A stretch of DNA of 32,998 bases, from positions 1 through 32,998 of the forward strand of contig JAEZLX010000009.1 of the NCBI GenBank assembly GCA_023415035.1, written 5' to 3'. Position 1 is the first letter of the stretch. Each line of letters starts with the position of its first letter. Positions 7,360-14,927 of the stretch are shown in pieces. The DNA is from Pseudomonadota bacterium. GTDB taxonomy: Bacteria; Pseudomonadota; Gammaproteobacteria; Burkholderiales; Burkholderiaceae_C. The notes under the pieces are model-generated. The model made no database searches, was not told where the DNA came from, and saw only the letters and a program-made list of their open reading frames with translations. Made by a program: the position numbers and the translations under genes.

Positions 7360-8541
7360 ATGGACCTGGCTTTCACGCCCGAAGAACAGGCTTTCCGCGA
7401 AGAGATCCGCTCCTGGGTCAGGGCAAACCTGCCTGCGGACATCAGCCACAAGGTGCACAACGCCCTGCGCCTGTCGCGCGATGACATGCAGCGCTGGGCC
7501 AGGATCCTGGGCAAGAAAGGCTGGCTGGGTTACGGCTGGCCGAAGGAGTTCGGCGGCCCTGGCTGGAACGCGGTGCAAAAGCACCTGTTCGAGGAAGAAT
7601 GCGCCCTGGCAGGAGCGCCCCGCATCGTGCCCTTCGGGCCGGTGATGGTGGCCCCCGTGATCATGGCCTTCGGCAACCGGCGGCAGCAGGAGCGCTTTCT
7701 GCCCGGCATAGCCTCGGGCGAGGTCTGGTGGAGCCAGGGCTACAGCGAACCCGGCTCGGGCTCCGACCTGGCCTCGGTGCGCACCCGCGCGGAGCGAAAG
7801 GGTGACAAGTACATCGTCAATGGCCAGAAGACCTGGACCACGCTGGGGCAGTACGGCGAATGGATCTTCATGCTGGTGCGCACCAGCAACGAAGGCAAGC
7901 CGCAAACGGGGATTTCCTTCCTGCTCATCGACATGAAGTCGCCCGGCGTGAGCGTGCGGCCCATCAAGCTCCTCGACGGCGAGTACGAGGTCAACGACGT
8001 GTTCTTCGACAACGTCGAGGTGCCAGTCGAGAATCTGATCGGCGAAGAGAACAAAGGCTGGACCTACGCCAAGCACCTGCTCAGCCACGAGCGCACGAAC
8101 ATCGCCGACGTCAACCGGGCCAAGCGTGAGCTGGAGCGTCTCAAACGCATTGCCAAGGCGGAAGGCATGTGGGATGACGTGCGCTTTCGCGACCAGATCG
8201 CGTTGCTGGAGGTGGACATCGTGGCGCTGGAAATGCTGGTGCTGCGGGTACTGTCGGCGGAGAAATTGGGCCGCAACCCGCTGGACATTGCCGGTCTGCT
8301 CAAGATCCGCGGCAGCGAGATCCAGCAGCGCTACACCGAGCTGATGATGCTGGCCGCGGGCCCGCTCAGCCTGCCCTTCATCCAGGAGGCCATGGAGGCC
8401 GGCTGGCAGGGCGACTTCCCGGGCGGGGTGGTGGCCAACGCGCCGCTGGCCGCGTCCTACTTCAACATGCGCAAGACCACCATCTATGGCGGGTCGAACG
8501 AGGTGCAACGCAACATCGTGGCACAAACCGTTCTCGGTTGA
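7360..8541 (+). CDS. Acyl-CoA dehydrogenase, PimC-type large subunit
   Basis: FAD-dependent alpha,beta-dehydrogenation of an acyl-CoA, 393 residues. The family signature is present: GYSEPGSGSDLASVRTRAER (128-146 region), NGQKTWTT (154-161) and C-terminal IYGGSNEVQRNIVA. In medium-chain enzymes the catalytic glutamate sits at the second residue of that last motif (YEG); here it is G377. Instead E244 in LLSHERTN lines up with the catalytic Glu of isovaleryl-CoA/long-chain enzymes (DLERLVL), so it is the likely base. The sequence resembles the large subunit of pimeloyl-CoA dehydrogenase; the true substrate (dicarboxylic, branched or ring acyl-CoA) cannot be read. The small subunit follows 11 bp later. 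Confidence 0.88.
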   Translation: MDLAFTPEEQAFREEIRSWVRANLPADISHKVHNALRLSRDDMQRWARILGKKGWLGYGWPKEFGGPGWNAVQKHLFEEECALAGAPRIVPFGPVMVAPVIMAFGNRRQQERFLPGIASGEVWWSQGYSEPGSGSDLASVRTRAERKGDKYIVNGQKTWTTLGQYGEWIFMLVRTSNEGKPQTGISFLLIDMKSPGVSVRPIKLLDGEYEVNDVFFDNVEVPVENLIGEENKGWTYAKHLLSHERTNIADVNRAKRELERLKRIAKAEGMWDDVRFRDQIALLEVDIVALEMLVLRVLSAEKLGRNPLDIAGLLKIRGSEIQQRYTELMMLAAGPLSLPFIQEAMEAGWQGDFPGGVVANAPLAASYFNMRKTTIYGGSNEVQRNIVAQTVLG

Positions 8542-8552
8542 GGAGCAGACGG

Positions 8553-9668
8553 ATGGACTTCGATTTCAGCGATGAGCAGGAACAGCTTCGCGACGCGGTA
8601 CGCAAGTGGGTCGAGAAAGCCTACGGCTTCAGCCGCCGGCGCACCATCGTCGAGGCCGGCGGCTTCGACCGTGGCACATGGGAAGCGCTGGCCGAGATGG
8701 GTCTTTGCGGATTGACCGTCCCCGAGGCACACGGCGGCATGGGCATGGGTGCCGTCGAGGCCATGCTGGTGATGGAGGAGCTTGGGCGCGGCATCGTGCT
8801 CGAGCCCCTCGGACAGGCACTGATGGCCAGCGCGGTCATCGGCGCTCACGGCAACGAGGTGATCCGGTCGGCGTGGCTTCCGCGCATCGCCTCCGGTGAG
8901 GCACTCGTGGTACTGGCCCACCAGGAACGCGGGGCGCGCTACCGGCTCGATCGCTGCAGCACGAATGCCGCCCAGCAAGGCGCCGCATGGGTGCTCAGCG
9001 GAACCAAAAGCATCGTTCCGGCAGGCGACAGCGCGGACGCGTTCATCGCGCCTGCCATGGTCAATGGCAGCATGGCCCTGTTCGTCGTCGAGCGCAACAG
9101 CACCGGGGTCTCCACACGGGGCTATCTCACCCAGGACGGCAGCCGCGCCGCCGAAGTTCGCTTCGACCAGGCGCCCGCACAGCTGCTCACGGACAATGGC
9201 CTGGCAGCGCTGGAATTGGCCGTCGATGTCGGGATTGCCTCTCTCTGCGCGGAAGCCGTGGGTGTCATGGATCTCACGCTGGCAACGACCGTCGAGTACA
9301 TGCACACGCGCAAGCAGTTCGGCGTGCCCATCGCCAGCTTCCAGGCGCTGCGCCACCGCGTCGCCGACATGAAGATGCAGCTGGAGCTGGCGCGCTCGAT
9401 GAGCTACTACGCGACGCTGAAGCTGGGCGCCCCCACGGACGAGCGGCGCCTAGCCATGGCCCGCGCCAAGGTGCAACTCGGTCAGGCCATGCGCTTCGTC
9501 GGCCAGCAGGCGGTGCAGCTGCACGGCGGCATCGGCGTGACCGACGAATACATCGTCAGCCACTACTTCAAGAAGCTCACACAGATGGAAATGAGCTTCG
9601 GCGACACCCTGCACCATCTGGGCGAGGTGTCGGCCCGCATGCAGGATACCGCCGGGGTGTTCGCCTGA
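8553..9668 (+). CDS. Acyl-CoA dehydrogenase, PimD-type small subunit
   Basis: Second subunit of the heteromeric acyl-CoA dehydrogenase, 371 residues. The start at 8553 gives the canonical MDFDFSDEQEQLRDAVRKW N-terminus, with GAGGAG at 8540-8545 overlapping the stop of the previous gene; an ATG at 8538 lies inside that gene and is rejected. The FAD-binding region is present (VEYMHTRKQFGVPIASFQAL and QLHGGIGVTDEYIVSHYFKK). The substrate-side loop expected near residue 125 (EPGSGSD in the partner) is degenerate, HQERGARYRLD, and no catalytic Glu is seen in either known place. The subunit therefore probably completes the flavin site of a mixed oligomer rather than acting alone. The stop is 1 bp from that of the convergent chemoreceptor. 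Confidence 0.87.
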   Translation: MDFDFSDEQEQLRDAVRKWVEKAYGFSRRRTIVEAGGFDRGTWEALAEMGLCGLTVPEAHGGMGMGAVEAMLVMEELGRGIVLEPLGQALMASAVIGAHGNEVIRSAWLPRIASGEALVVLAHQERGARYRLDRCSTNAAQQGAAWVLSGTKSIVPAGDSADAFIAPAMVNGSMALFVVERNSTGVSTRGYLTQDGSRAAEVRFDQAPAQLLTDNGLAALELAVDVGIASLCAEAVGVMDLTLATTVEYMHTRKQFGVPIASFQALRHRVADMKMQLELARSMSYYATLKLGAPTDERRLAMARAKVQLGQAMRFVGQQAVQLHGGIGVTDEYIVSHYFKKLTQMEMSFGDTLHHLGEVSARMQDTAGVFA

Positions 9669-9669
9669 C

Positions 9670-11292
9670 TCAGGCCAGCGCTCCGGCGTCCTTGGCCTGC
9701 CGGCGCAGCGCGACCGCGTCGGCTTCGGCCAGCGACACGTCCGATTCGGTCAGACGGAAAATCCGGATCGAGTCGTAGAGCTGGCCGACCTGGTGATCCA
9801 TTGACCTGGATGCCGCTGCCAGCTGCTCGACCATTGCGGCGTTCTGCTGTGTGATCGCATCAAGATCGACCAGCGAGGTACTGATCTTCGCCACACCCGT
9901 CGATTGCTCCTCGGTGGCATGGCTGATGTCTTCCAGCACACCGGCCACCTGCTCGACCGAGCGCATGGCCTCGTCCATGCGGTTGCGCGCGTCAGCCGTG
10001 CGCGCCGACCCGGCATCCACACGCGAACGCGATTCCTGGATCAGGTCACGTATCTCTCGGGCAGCAGCCGTCGTGCGCTGAGCCAGCGCGCGGACCTCAC
10101 CGGCCACCACGGCAAAGCCGCGCCCCTGCTCGCCAGCGCGGGCCGCCTCGACAGCGGCATTGAGTGCCAGGATGTTGGTCTGGAAGGCCACGCCTTCGAT
10201 CACCTGGATGATGTCGCCGATGCGGCTCGACGACTCTGCAATTTCCTGCATGGTCTGCGCGACCACAAGCACCGCCTCGTGGCTGCGACGTGCCACGCCG
10301 GAGGTTTCCCGCGCCGCCTGCGCGCCCTCGCGGGCCAGCTGCGACGTCTGCTGCGTGGTCCCGTTGATTTCCTCCATGGAGGATGCGGTTTGCTCCAGGT
10401 TGGATGCCTGGACCTCGGTGCGCCGCGACATGTCGAGGTTGCCGTCGGAAATCTCGTGCGACGCACCACGCAGGTTGTTGACCTCGTCTCGCACGTCCCG
10501 CACCAGGGTCCGCACCGACACGGCCAGCTGCGCCAGGGCGAGCTGCAGCTGCTGGATCTCCCCCTTGCCATCGACCCGAACCCGGCTGGTCAGGTCACCG
10601 CTGGCAATCTGGTTGGCGGTTTCGATCACGCTCCTCAGGGGCCACAAGGTTGCCGCTATGGACAGCCACGCGGCGGTCGCCACCGTGAACACGGTGGCCA
10701 GCACGGTGACCGCCCATGGCGCCCCGGACAAGGCACATACCAGAGGCCCCACGGCCGCCCAGGCCGACAGTATCGCAATCTTGCTGCGCAGGCCCGGCCG
10801 GACCAAACGGGCCAAACGGCCCTGGATATCGGTGCGCACGACCAGCCCGCGCCGCAAACGATGGACGATCCGGCCCGACTCGGCCTCATCGCGCATCCTG
10901 GCGTACAGACGCTCAGCGGCCGCGACCTCCTGGGGCTCCGGCTTGGTCCGCACGGACAGGTAGCCAACGATGCGGTCACCGTTGCGCACGGGCGTGGCGT
11001 TGGCCCGCACCCAGTAAAAATCGCCGTTCCTTCGGCGGTTCTTGATCACGGCGGTCCAGGGCCGGCCACTTTCAACCGTTTCCCAGAGATCGCGGAACGC
11101 CTCGGCAGGCATGTCCGGGTGACGCACGATGTTGTGCGGCTGGCCCATCAGCTCCTCGCGCGAGAAGCCGCTGACCGCCACGAAGTTGGCATTGCAGTAG
11201 GTGATCCTGCCCTTGAGATCGGTGACCGAGATGAGCGTCTGATCCGAAGGAAAATCATAGCCATTCGGTGTGACGGGCAAATTTTGTCGCAT
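9670..11292 (-). CDS. Aer-like methyl-accepting chemotaxis protein with N-terminal PAS
   Basis: Inner-membrane redox/energy taxis receptor, 540 residues. A cytoplasmic PAS domain (about 15-118) resembles E. coli Aer: GRPWTAVIKNRRRNGDFYWVRANA contains W79 and N85 at the same numbering as Aer residues around the FAD pocket. A hydrophobic stretch (172-218) anchors the protein without a periplasmic domain. HAMP follows (about 217-270), then the MCP signalling domain with its tip GVAFQTNILALNAAVEAARAGEQGRGFAVVAGEVRALAQR. The C-terminus ends KDAGALA, so there is no CheR-binding pentapeptide. The start at 11292 has GGAG seven bases upstream; the frame is open to 11445 but the extra 51 residues are not conserved. 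No other chemotaxis gene is in the window. Confidence 0.92.
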   Translation of the reverse strand: MRQNLPVTPNGYDFPSDQTLISVTDLKGRITYCNANFVAVSGFSREELMGQPHNIVRHPDMPAEAFRDLWETVESGRPWTAVIKNRRRNGDFYWVRANATPVRNGDRIVGYLSVRTKPEPQEVAAAERLYARMRDEAESGRIVHRLRRGLVVRTDIQGRLARLVRPGLRSKIAILSAWAAVGPLVCALSGAPWAVTVLATVFTVATAAWLSIAATLWPLRSVIETANQIASGDLTSRVRVDGKGEIQQLQLALAQLAVSVRTLVRDVRDEVNNLRGASHEISDGNLDMSRRTEVQASNLEQTASSMEEINGTTQQTSQLAREGAQAARETSGVARRSHEAVLVVAQTMQEIAESSSRIGDIIQVIEGVAFQTNILALNAAVEAARAGEQGRGFAVVAGEVRALAQRTTAAAREIRDLIQESRSRVDAGSARTADARNRMDEAMRSVEQVAGVLEDISHATEEQSTGVAKISTSLVDLDAITQQNAAMVEQLAAASRSMDHQVGQLYDSIRIFRLTESDVSLAEADAVALRRQAKDAGALA

Positions 11293-11517
11293 GAATACTC
11301 CAACCTGGCACGGCAGGGCGAAGGCCTTGCCTGCAGGCGCCTTTGCGGCATTCCCCGCAGATACTTGTACCAGTACCCATTGTCGGCAACTCCGGATCCG
11401 GCCAAGCCGCCAACAACAGGGCTTCCACCCTTTTTTCCCCGACATCGCTCCCGGGATGCGGTGCCTGCAAGTCTCCCCAGGAGATGTCCCGACGTGGTGA
11501 AACCGCTTATTTCGGCA

Positions 11518-11549
11518 CTTGCCGGCAAGACTTGAAGGCCATCTATCAT
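11518..11549 (+). promoter_or_regulatory. Palindrome and -10-like box just before mdtD
   Basis: Perfect 12-bp palindrome CTTGCCGGCAAG (11518-11529) lies 28 bp before the mdtD start. TATCAT at 11544-11549 could be a -10, in which case the palindrome covers the -35 and the transcript would start at or near the ATG. The arrangement suggests a repressor-controlled, possibly leaderless promoter. Confidence 0.35.
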
Positions 11550-11556
11550 TTGCCCG

Positions 11557-12996
11557 ATGTCACCGCTTCCAGCCCCGACCCCGTCCCGCCGCCTGCTCTG
11601 GCTTGTTGCCATCGGCTTTTTCATGCAGACGCTGGACGCCACCATCGTCAACACGGCGCTACCCGCCATGGCCCACAGCCTGGGCGAAAGCCCGATGCAA
11701 ATGCAGGCCGTGGTCGTCGCCTACGCCCTGACCATGGCGGCAGTGATCCCGGCCTCGGGCTGGCTGGCCGATCGCTTCGGCACCCGGCGTGTGTTCCTGA
11801 GTGCCATCGTGCTGTTCACCCTCGGCTCGGCCGCCTGCGCCGCGTCTCCCACCCTGGGTTGGCTCACCGCCTCACGGGTGCTGCAGGGCGTCGGCGGCGC
11901 CCTTTTGCTGCCGGTGGGACGGCTTGCGGTGCTGCGCGCCTTTCCGCGGGAGCAATTTCTCGAAGCCATCAGCTTTGTGGCCATCCCTGGCCTGATAGGG
12001 CCTCTGGTCGGCCCGACCCTGGGTGGCTGGCTGGTCGAGGCGGCGTCCTGGCACTGGATCTTTCTCATCAACATCCCGGTCGGCGTCCTTGGCGCGCTGG
12101 CCACGATGCGCTTCATGCCTGTGGGGCGGGGCGAAAGGCCTCCCGCCTTCGACCTCGGTGGGTACGGCATGCTGGTGGTCGCCATGCTGGCGATCTCGCT
12201 GGCACTGGACGGCCTCGGCGGCCTGGGCATGCAGCACTTGGTGGTGCTGCTGCTGTTGCTGCTCGGCCTTGCCTCACTGGCTGCGTACTGGCTGCATGCC
12301 CTGCGGGTGCCTTCGCCGCTGTTCTCGCCGAGACTGTTCGGCATCGCCTGTTTCCGCGTCGGCCTCCTGGGCAACCTGTTCGCCCGCATCGGCTCGGGCG
12401 CCATGCCCTTTCTCATTCCGTTGCTGATGCAGCTGGGCATGGGGTACAGCCCGGCGCAGGCGGGCATGCTGATGCTGCCCGTGGCGGTGGCCGGCATGGG
12501 CATGAAGCGCCTGGTCACGCACGTCATCGGCCTTTGGGGATACCGCAACATCCTGATTGGAAACACCATCGTGCTGGGCCTGCTGATCGCCAGCTTTGCC
12601 CTCATGACACCCGATCAGCCGCTGTGGCTGCGCGTGATGCAGATGGCGGTATTTGGTGCCATCAATTCCATGCAGTTCACGGCCATGAACACCGTCACCC
12701 TCAAGGACCTGGATAACGCGGGAGCCAGTTCAGGCAACAGCATGCTGTCCATGGTCCAGATGCTCGGCATGGGCATGGGCGTGAGCGTGGCTGCCACGCT
12801 GCTGGCCGTGTTCGGCCAGTGGATGCAGGTCGCTCCAGGAACCACCGGCGTCGACACCCTTCCCGTGTTCCGCGCCGCACTGATGGTCATCGGAGTCATC
12901 ACGATGATGTCTGCCGGCATCTTCTGGCAGCTCAACGCGGACCGACAGGACCAGGGTGACGCGCAGCGTGCGGGGGAGTCGCACGCCGAGCACTGA
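11557..12996 (+). CDS. mdtD: MFS DHA2-family exporter, MdtD-like
   Basis: Proton-coupled multidrug exporter of the inner membrane, 479 residues, predicted 14 transmembrane helices. The first helix holds GFFMQTLDATIVNTALPAM, and motif A appears as GWLADRFGTRRVF. Motif C lies in the segment IPGLIGPLVGPTLGGWLVE; it is followed by ASWHWIFLINIPVG. The stretches GRIGSG-like (ARIGSGAMPFLIPLL), GMGMKR and MNTVTLKDL...ASSGNSMLSM match what I recall of E. coli MdtD closely. In E. coli mdtD sits with mdtABC; here it stands alone. The ATG at 11557 has no Shine-Dalgarno but gives the family's short N-terminus. Substrates are unknown. The gene converges with the HNH endonuclease gene 7 bp downstream. Confidence 0.85.
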   Translation: MSPLPAPTPSRRLLWLVAIGFFMQTLDATIVNTALPAMAHSLGESPMQMQAVVVAYALTMAAVIPASGWLADRFGTRRVFLSAIVLFTLGSAACAASPTLGWLTASRVLQGVGGALLLPVGRLAVLRAFPREQFLEAISFVAIPGLIGPLVGPTLGGWLVEAASWHWIFLINIPVGVLGALATMRFMPVGRGERPPAFDLGGYGMLVVAMLAISLALDGLGGLGMQHLVVLLLLLLGLASLAAYWLHALRVPSPLFSPRLFGIACFRVGLLGNLFARIGSGAMPFLIPLLMQLGMGYSPAQAGMLMLPVAVAGMGMKRLVTHVIGLWGYRNILIGNTIVLGLLIASFALMTPDQPLWLRVMQMAVFGAINSMQFTAMNTVTLKDLDNAGASSGNSMLSMVQMLGMGMGVSVAATLLAVFGQWMQVAPGTTGVDTLPVFRAALMVIGVITMMSAGIFWQLNADRQDQGDAQRAGESHAEH

Positions 12997-13003
12997 ACAG
13001 GCG

Positions 13004-13561
13004 TCAGGCGTGCAGCCGCGAGGTGCGCGGCAGGCGGGCCATGAGAAACTCCATCTGGTCGGCCAGAATGCGGCGATTGCGCAGGATGAAGTCCTCCCAC
13101 AGGCTGGGCACGTAGGGGGCGTACAGCAGCGACATGTGAGCCTGCTCGGGCGTCCGGTTGGCCTTGCGATGGTTGCAGTGCTTGCAGGCCGTCACCACGT
13201 TCATCCAGTGGTCGCGCCCGTCCTGTGAAAGCGGGATGATGTGCTCGCGCGTGAGATGTTCCTCGCCAAAGGCCTGGCCGCAATAGGCGCACACGTGGCG
13301 GTCACGGGCAAACAGCTTGGCATTGGTCAGCGCCGGACGCAGATCGAACGGATTGATCTCGGGCGATCCGCGCGTGCCGATGATGGAGTTCACGGCGATG
13401 ACGGACTGCCGGCCCGTGACAGCGTTGACGCCGCCATGAAACACCGCAATCTCGGCGCCGGCTTCCCAGCGCACATCGTTCGCGGCGTAATGCAGCACGG
13501 CATCCTCCAGGCTGATCCACGACTGCGGCAGCCCCTGGGCAGACAGCTTCAGCACCTTCAA
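13004..13561 (-). CDS. HNH endonuclease, TTG start
   Basis: Protein of 185 residues with a C-terminal zinc-finger HNH nuclease module. Zinc ligands are C91-x2-C94 and C126-x2-C129; the HNH core is LTREHIIPLSQDGRDHWMNVVTACKHCNHRKANRTP, with H107, N121 and H131. The N-terminal ~80 residues (MKVLKLSAQGLPQSWISLE onward) are not a domain I can name. No ATG gives a sensible start; TTG at 13561 has a perfect AAGGAG at 13569-13574 with seven-base spacing. The frame open to 13969 overlaps ribF and is rejected. No restriction or toxin partner is adjacent, so the role (repair, restriction-like defence or other) is open. The gene is divergent from ribF. Confidence 0.83.
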   Translation of the reverse strand: MKVLKLSAQGLPQSWISLEDAVLHYAANDVRWEAGAEIAVFHGGVNAVTGRQSVIAVNSIIGTRGSPEINPFDLRPALTNAKLFARDRHVCAYCGQAFGEEHLTREHIIPLSQDGRDHWMNVVTACKHCNHRKANRTPEQAHMSLLYAPYVPSLWEDFILRNRRILADQMEFLMARLPRTSRLHA

Positions 13562-13724
13562 GACCTGGCTCCTTCGAGAAATATCCCCCGTGTCGCCACA
13601 CGCGCCCCCGTCCCGTGCGGACCCGCGGTGCGGCGTGCAGGAGGACAAGTCGTCTTGTGTGTCAATATAGCGTGTTTCCCCCAATCGTTCACGACGGGCG
13701 CTGCCCGCCACAGCCCACAAGAGC

Positions 13725-14789
13725 ATGAGAATCATCCGAGGCCTCTGGAATCGCGACGCCGCCCTGCGCGGCTGTGCGCTGACCATCGGCAATTTCGACG
13801 GTGTGCACCGTGGCCACCAGGCCATGCTGGCGCTGCTGCAGAACGAGGCGCGCCACCGGGGAGTGCCGACCTGCGCCATGACGTTCGAGCCCCATCCGCG
13901 CGACTTCTTCGCCCAGATGCACCGCAAGCCCGAGCTGGCGCCGGCGCGCATCGCCACGTTGCGCGACAAGCTGTCCGAACTGGCCCGCTGCGGCGTCGAT
14001 CAGTGCGTGGTGCTGCCCTTCAACGAGCGGCTGGCCACGCTGCCGGCCGAGTCCTTCATCGAGGACATCCTGGTCAGGGCGCTGGGAGTGAAATACGTGC
14101 TGGTGGGCGACGACTTCCGCTTCGGCGCCCGCCGCACGGGTGACTACGACATGCTCGACGCCGCCGGCCAGCGCCTGGGTTTCGACGTCGCCCGCATGCA
14201 GAGCTACGAGGTGCACGGCACCCGCGTCTCCAGCTCCGAAGTGCGCGAGGCCCTGGCCGCGGGGGACATGGACCGCGCTGCCGCGCTGCTGGGCCGGCCC
14301 TACAGCATCAGCGGCCATGTGGTGCACGGGCGCAAGCTCGGCCGCCGGCTGTCCGAGAGTCACCCCGGTGCAGAAGACGGCTTCCGCACGCTCAACCTGC
14401 GCTTCTCGCACTGGAAGCCAGCCGCCAGCGGCATCTTCGCGGTGCATGTCCACGGCCTGCACCCCGATCCGGACGCGCCGCCCCTGGAAGGCGTGACCAA
14501 CCTCGGCGTGCGCCCCTCGCTCGACCCCGACGACGTCAACGGCGGGCGCGTGCTGCTGGAGACGCACTGCCTGCAGTGGCCGGCCGAAATGGCCGCCAGC
14601 CTGCCCGGTGGCGAGGCCTACGGTAAAATCATCCGCGTGGAACTGCTGCACAAACTGCACGACGAACTGAAGTACGAGAGCCTGGACGCCCTGACCCAGG
14701 GCATCGCCCAGGACTGCAGTGACGCGCGCGCATTCTTCGATTCGCTGCACGCGCAGACTCGTCGTCAGACCACGCGCGACCGAATTTGA
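13725..14789 (+). CDS. ribF: Bifunctional riboflavin kinase / FAD synthetase
   Basis: Makes FMN from riboflavin and ATP, then FAD from FMN and ATP; 354 residues, slightly longer than usual. The N-terminal adenylyltransferase domain (about 1-180) has TIGNFDGVHRGH (20-31) with the HxGH-like nucleotide site and TRVSSSEVREAL. The kinase domain (about 183-340) begins ISGHVVHGRKLGRRL, but the usual GFPTAN metal/nucleotide motif is replaced by an extended loop leading to GFRTLNL, which keeps the Thr and Asn. The GVTNLGVRPS motif and the catalytic Glu of VLLETHCL remain. It sits upstream of ileS and lspA on the same strand, an arrangement common in proteobacteria. Confidence 0.95.
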   Translation: MRIIRGLWNRDAALRGCALTIGNFDGVHRGHQAMLALLQNEARHRGVPTCAMTFEPHPRDFFAQMHRKPELAPARIATLRDKLSELARCGVDQCVVLPFNERLATLPAESFIEDILVRALGVKYVLVGDDFRFGARRTGDYDMLDAAGQRLGFDVARMQSYEVHGTRVSSSEVREALAAGDMDRAAALLGRPYSISGHVVHGRKLGRRLSESHPGAEDGFRTLNLRFSHWKPAASGIFAVHVHGLHPDPDAPPLEGVTNLGVRPSLDPDDVNGGRVLLETHCLQWPAEMAASLPGGEAYGKIIRVELLHKLHDELKYESLDALTQGIAQDCSDARAFFDSLHAQTRRQTTRDRI

Positions 14790-14796
14790 GGCCGTA

Positions 14797-14814
14797 CCGG
14801 AGCCCCGACTCCGG
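14797..14814 (+). repeat. Small hairpin in the ribF-ileS gap
   Basis: CCGGAG (14797-14802) and CTCCGG (14809-14814) form a perfect six-base stem with a six-base loop, eight bases after the ribF stop. No T-run follows. The remaining 138-bp gap holds nothing else I can name, and ribF-ileS read-through is plausible. Confidence 0.3.
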
Positions 14815-14927
14815 GCTGTGCGCGCCCTGACCGGCTCGGGGCGATCCGCCTTCCCTCCTTCAGCGGCCTGCCGCGCCGCCGGGCATTCAGCCCGCCCAGA
14901 ACCCACGCCAACAGTCGAAGACGAACC

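Noticed and set aside
11376..11390. Flagellar sigma28-like GCCGACAA on the minus strand upstream of the chemoreceptor
   Set aside because: The -10 part is a seven of eight match, but no TAAA-like -35 is found at the required distance.
13562..13969. Minus-strand extension of the HNH gene by 136 codons
   Set aside because: It overlaps the ribF coding region, is not conserved-looking, and lies upstream of a perfect ribosome-binding site leading to the TTG start.
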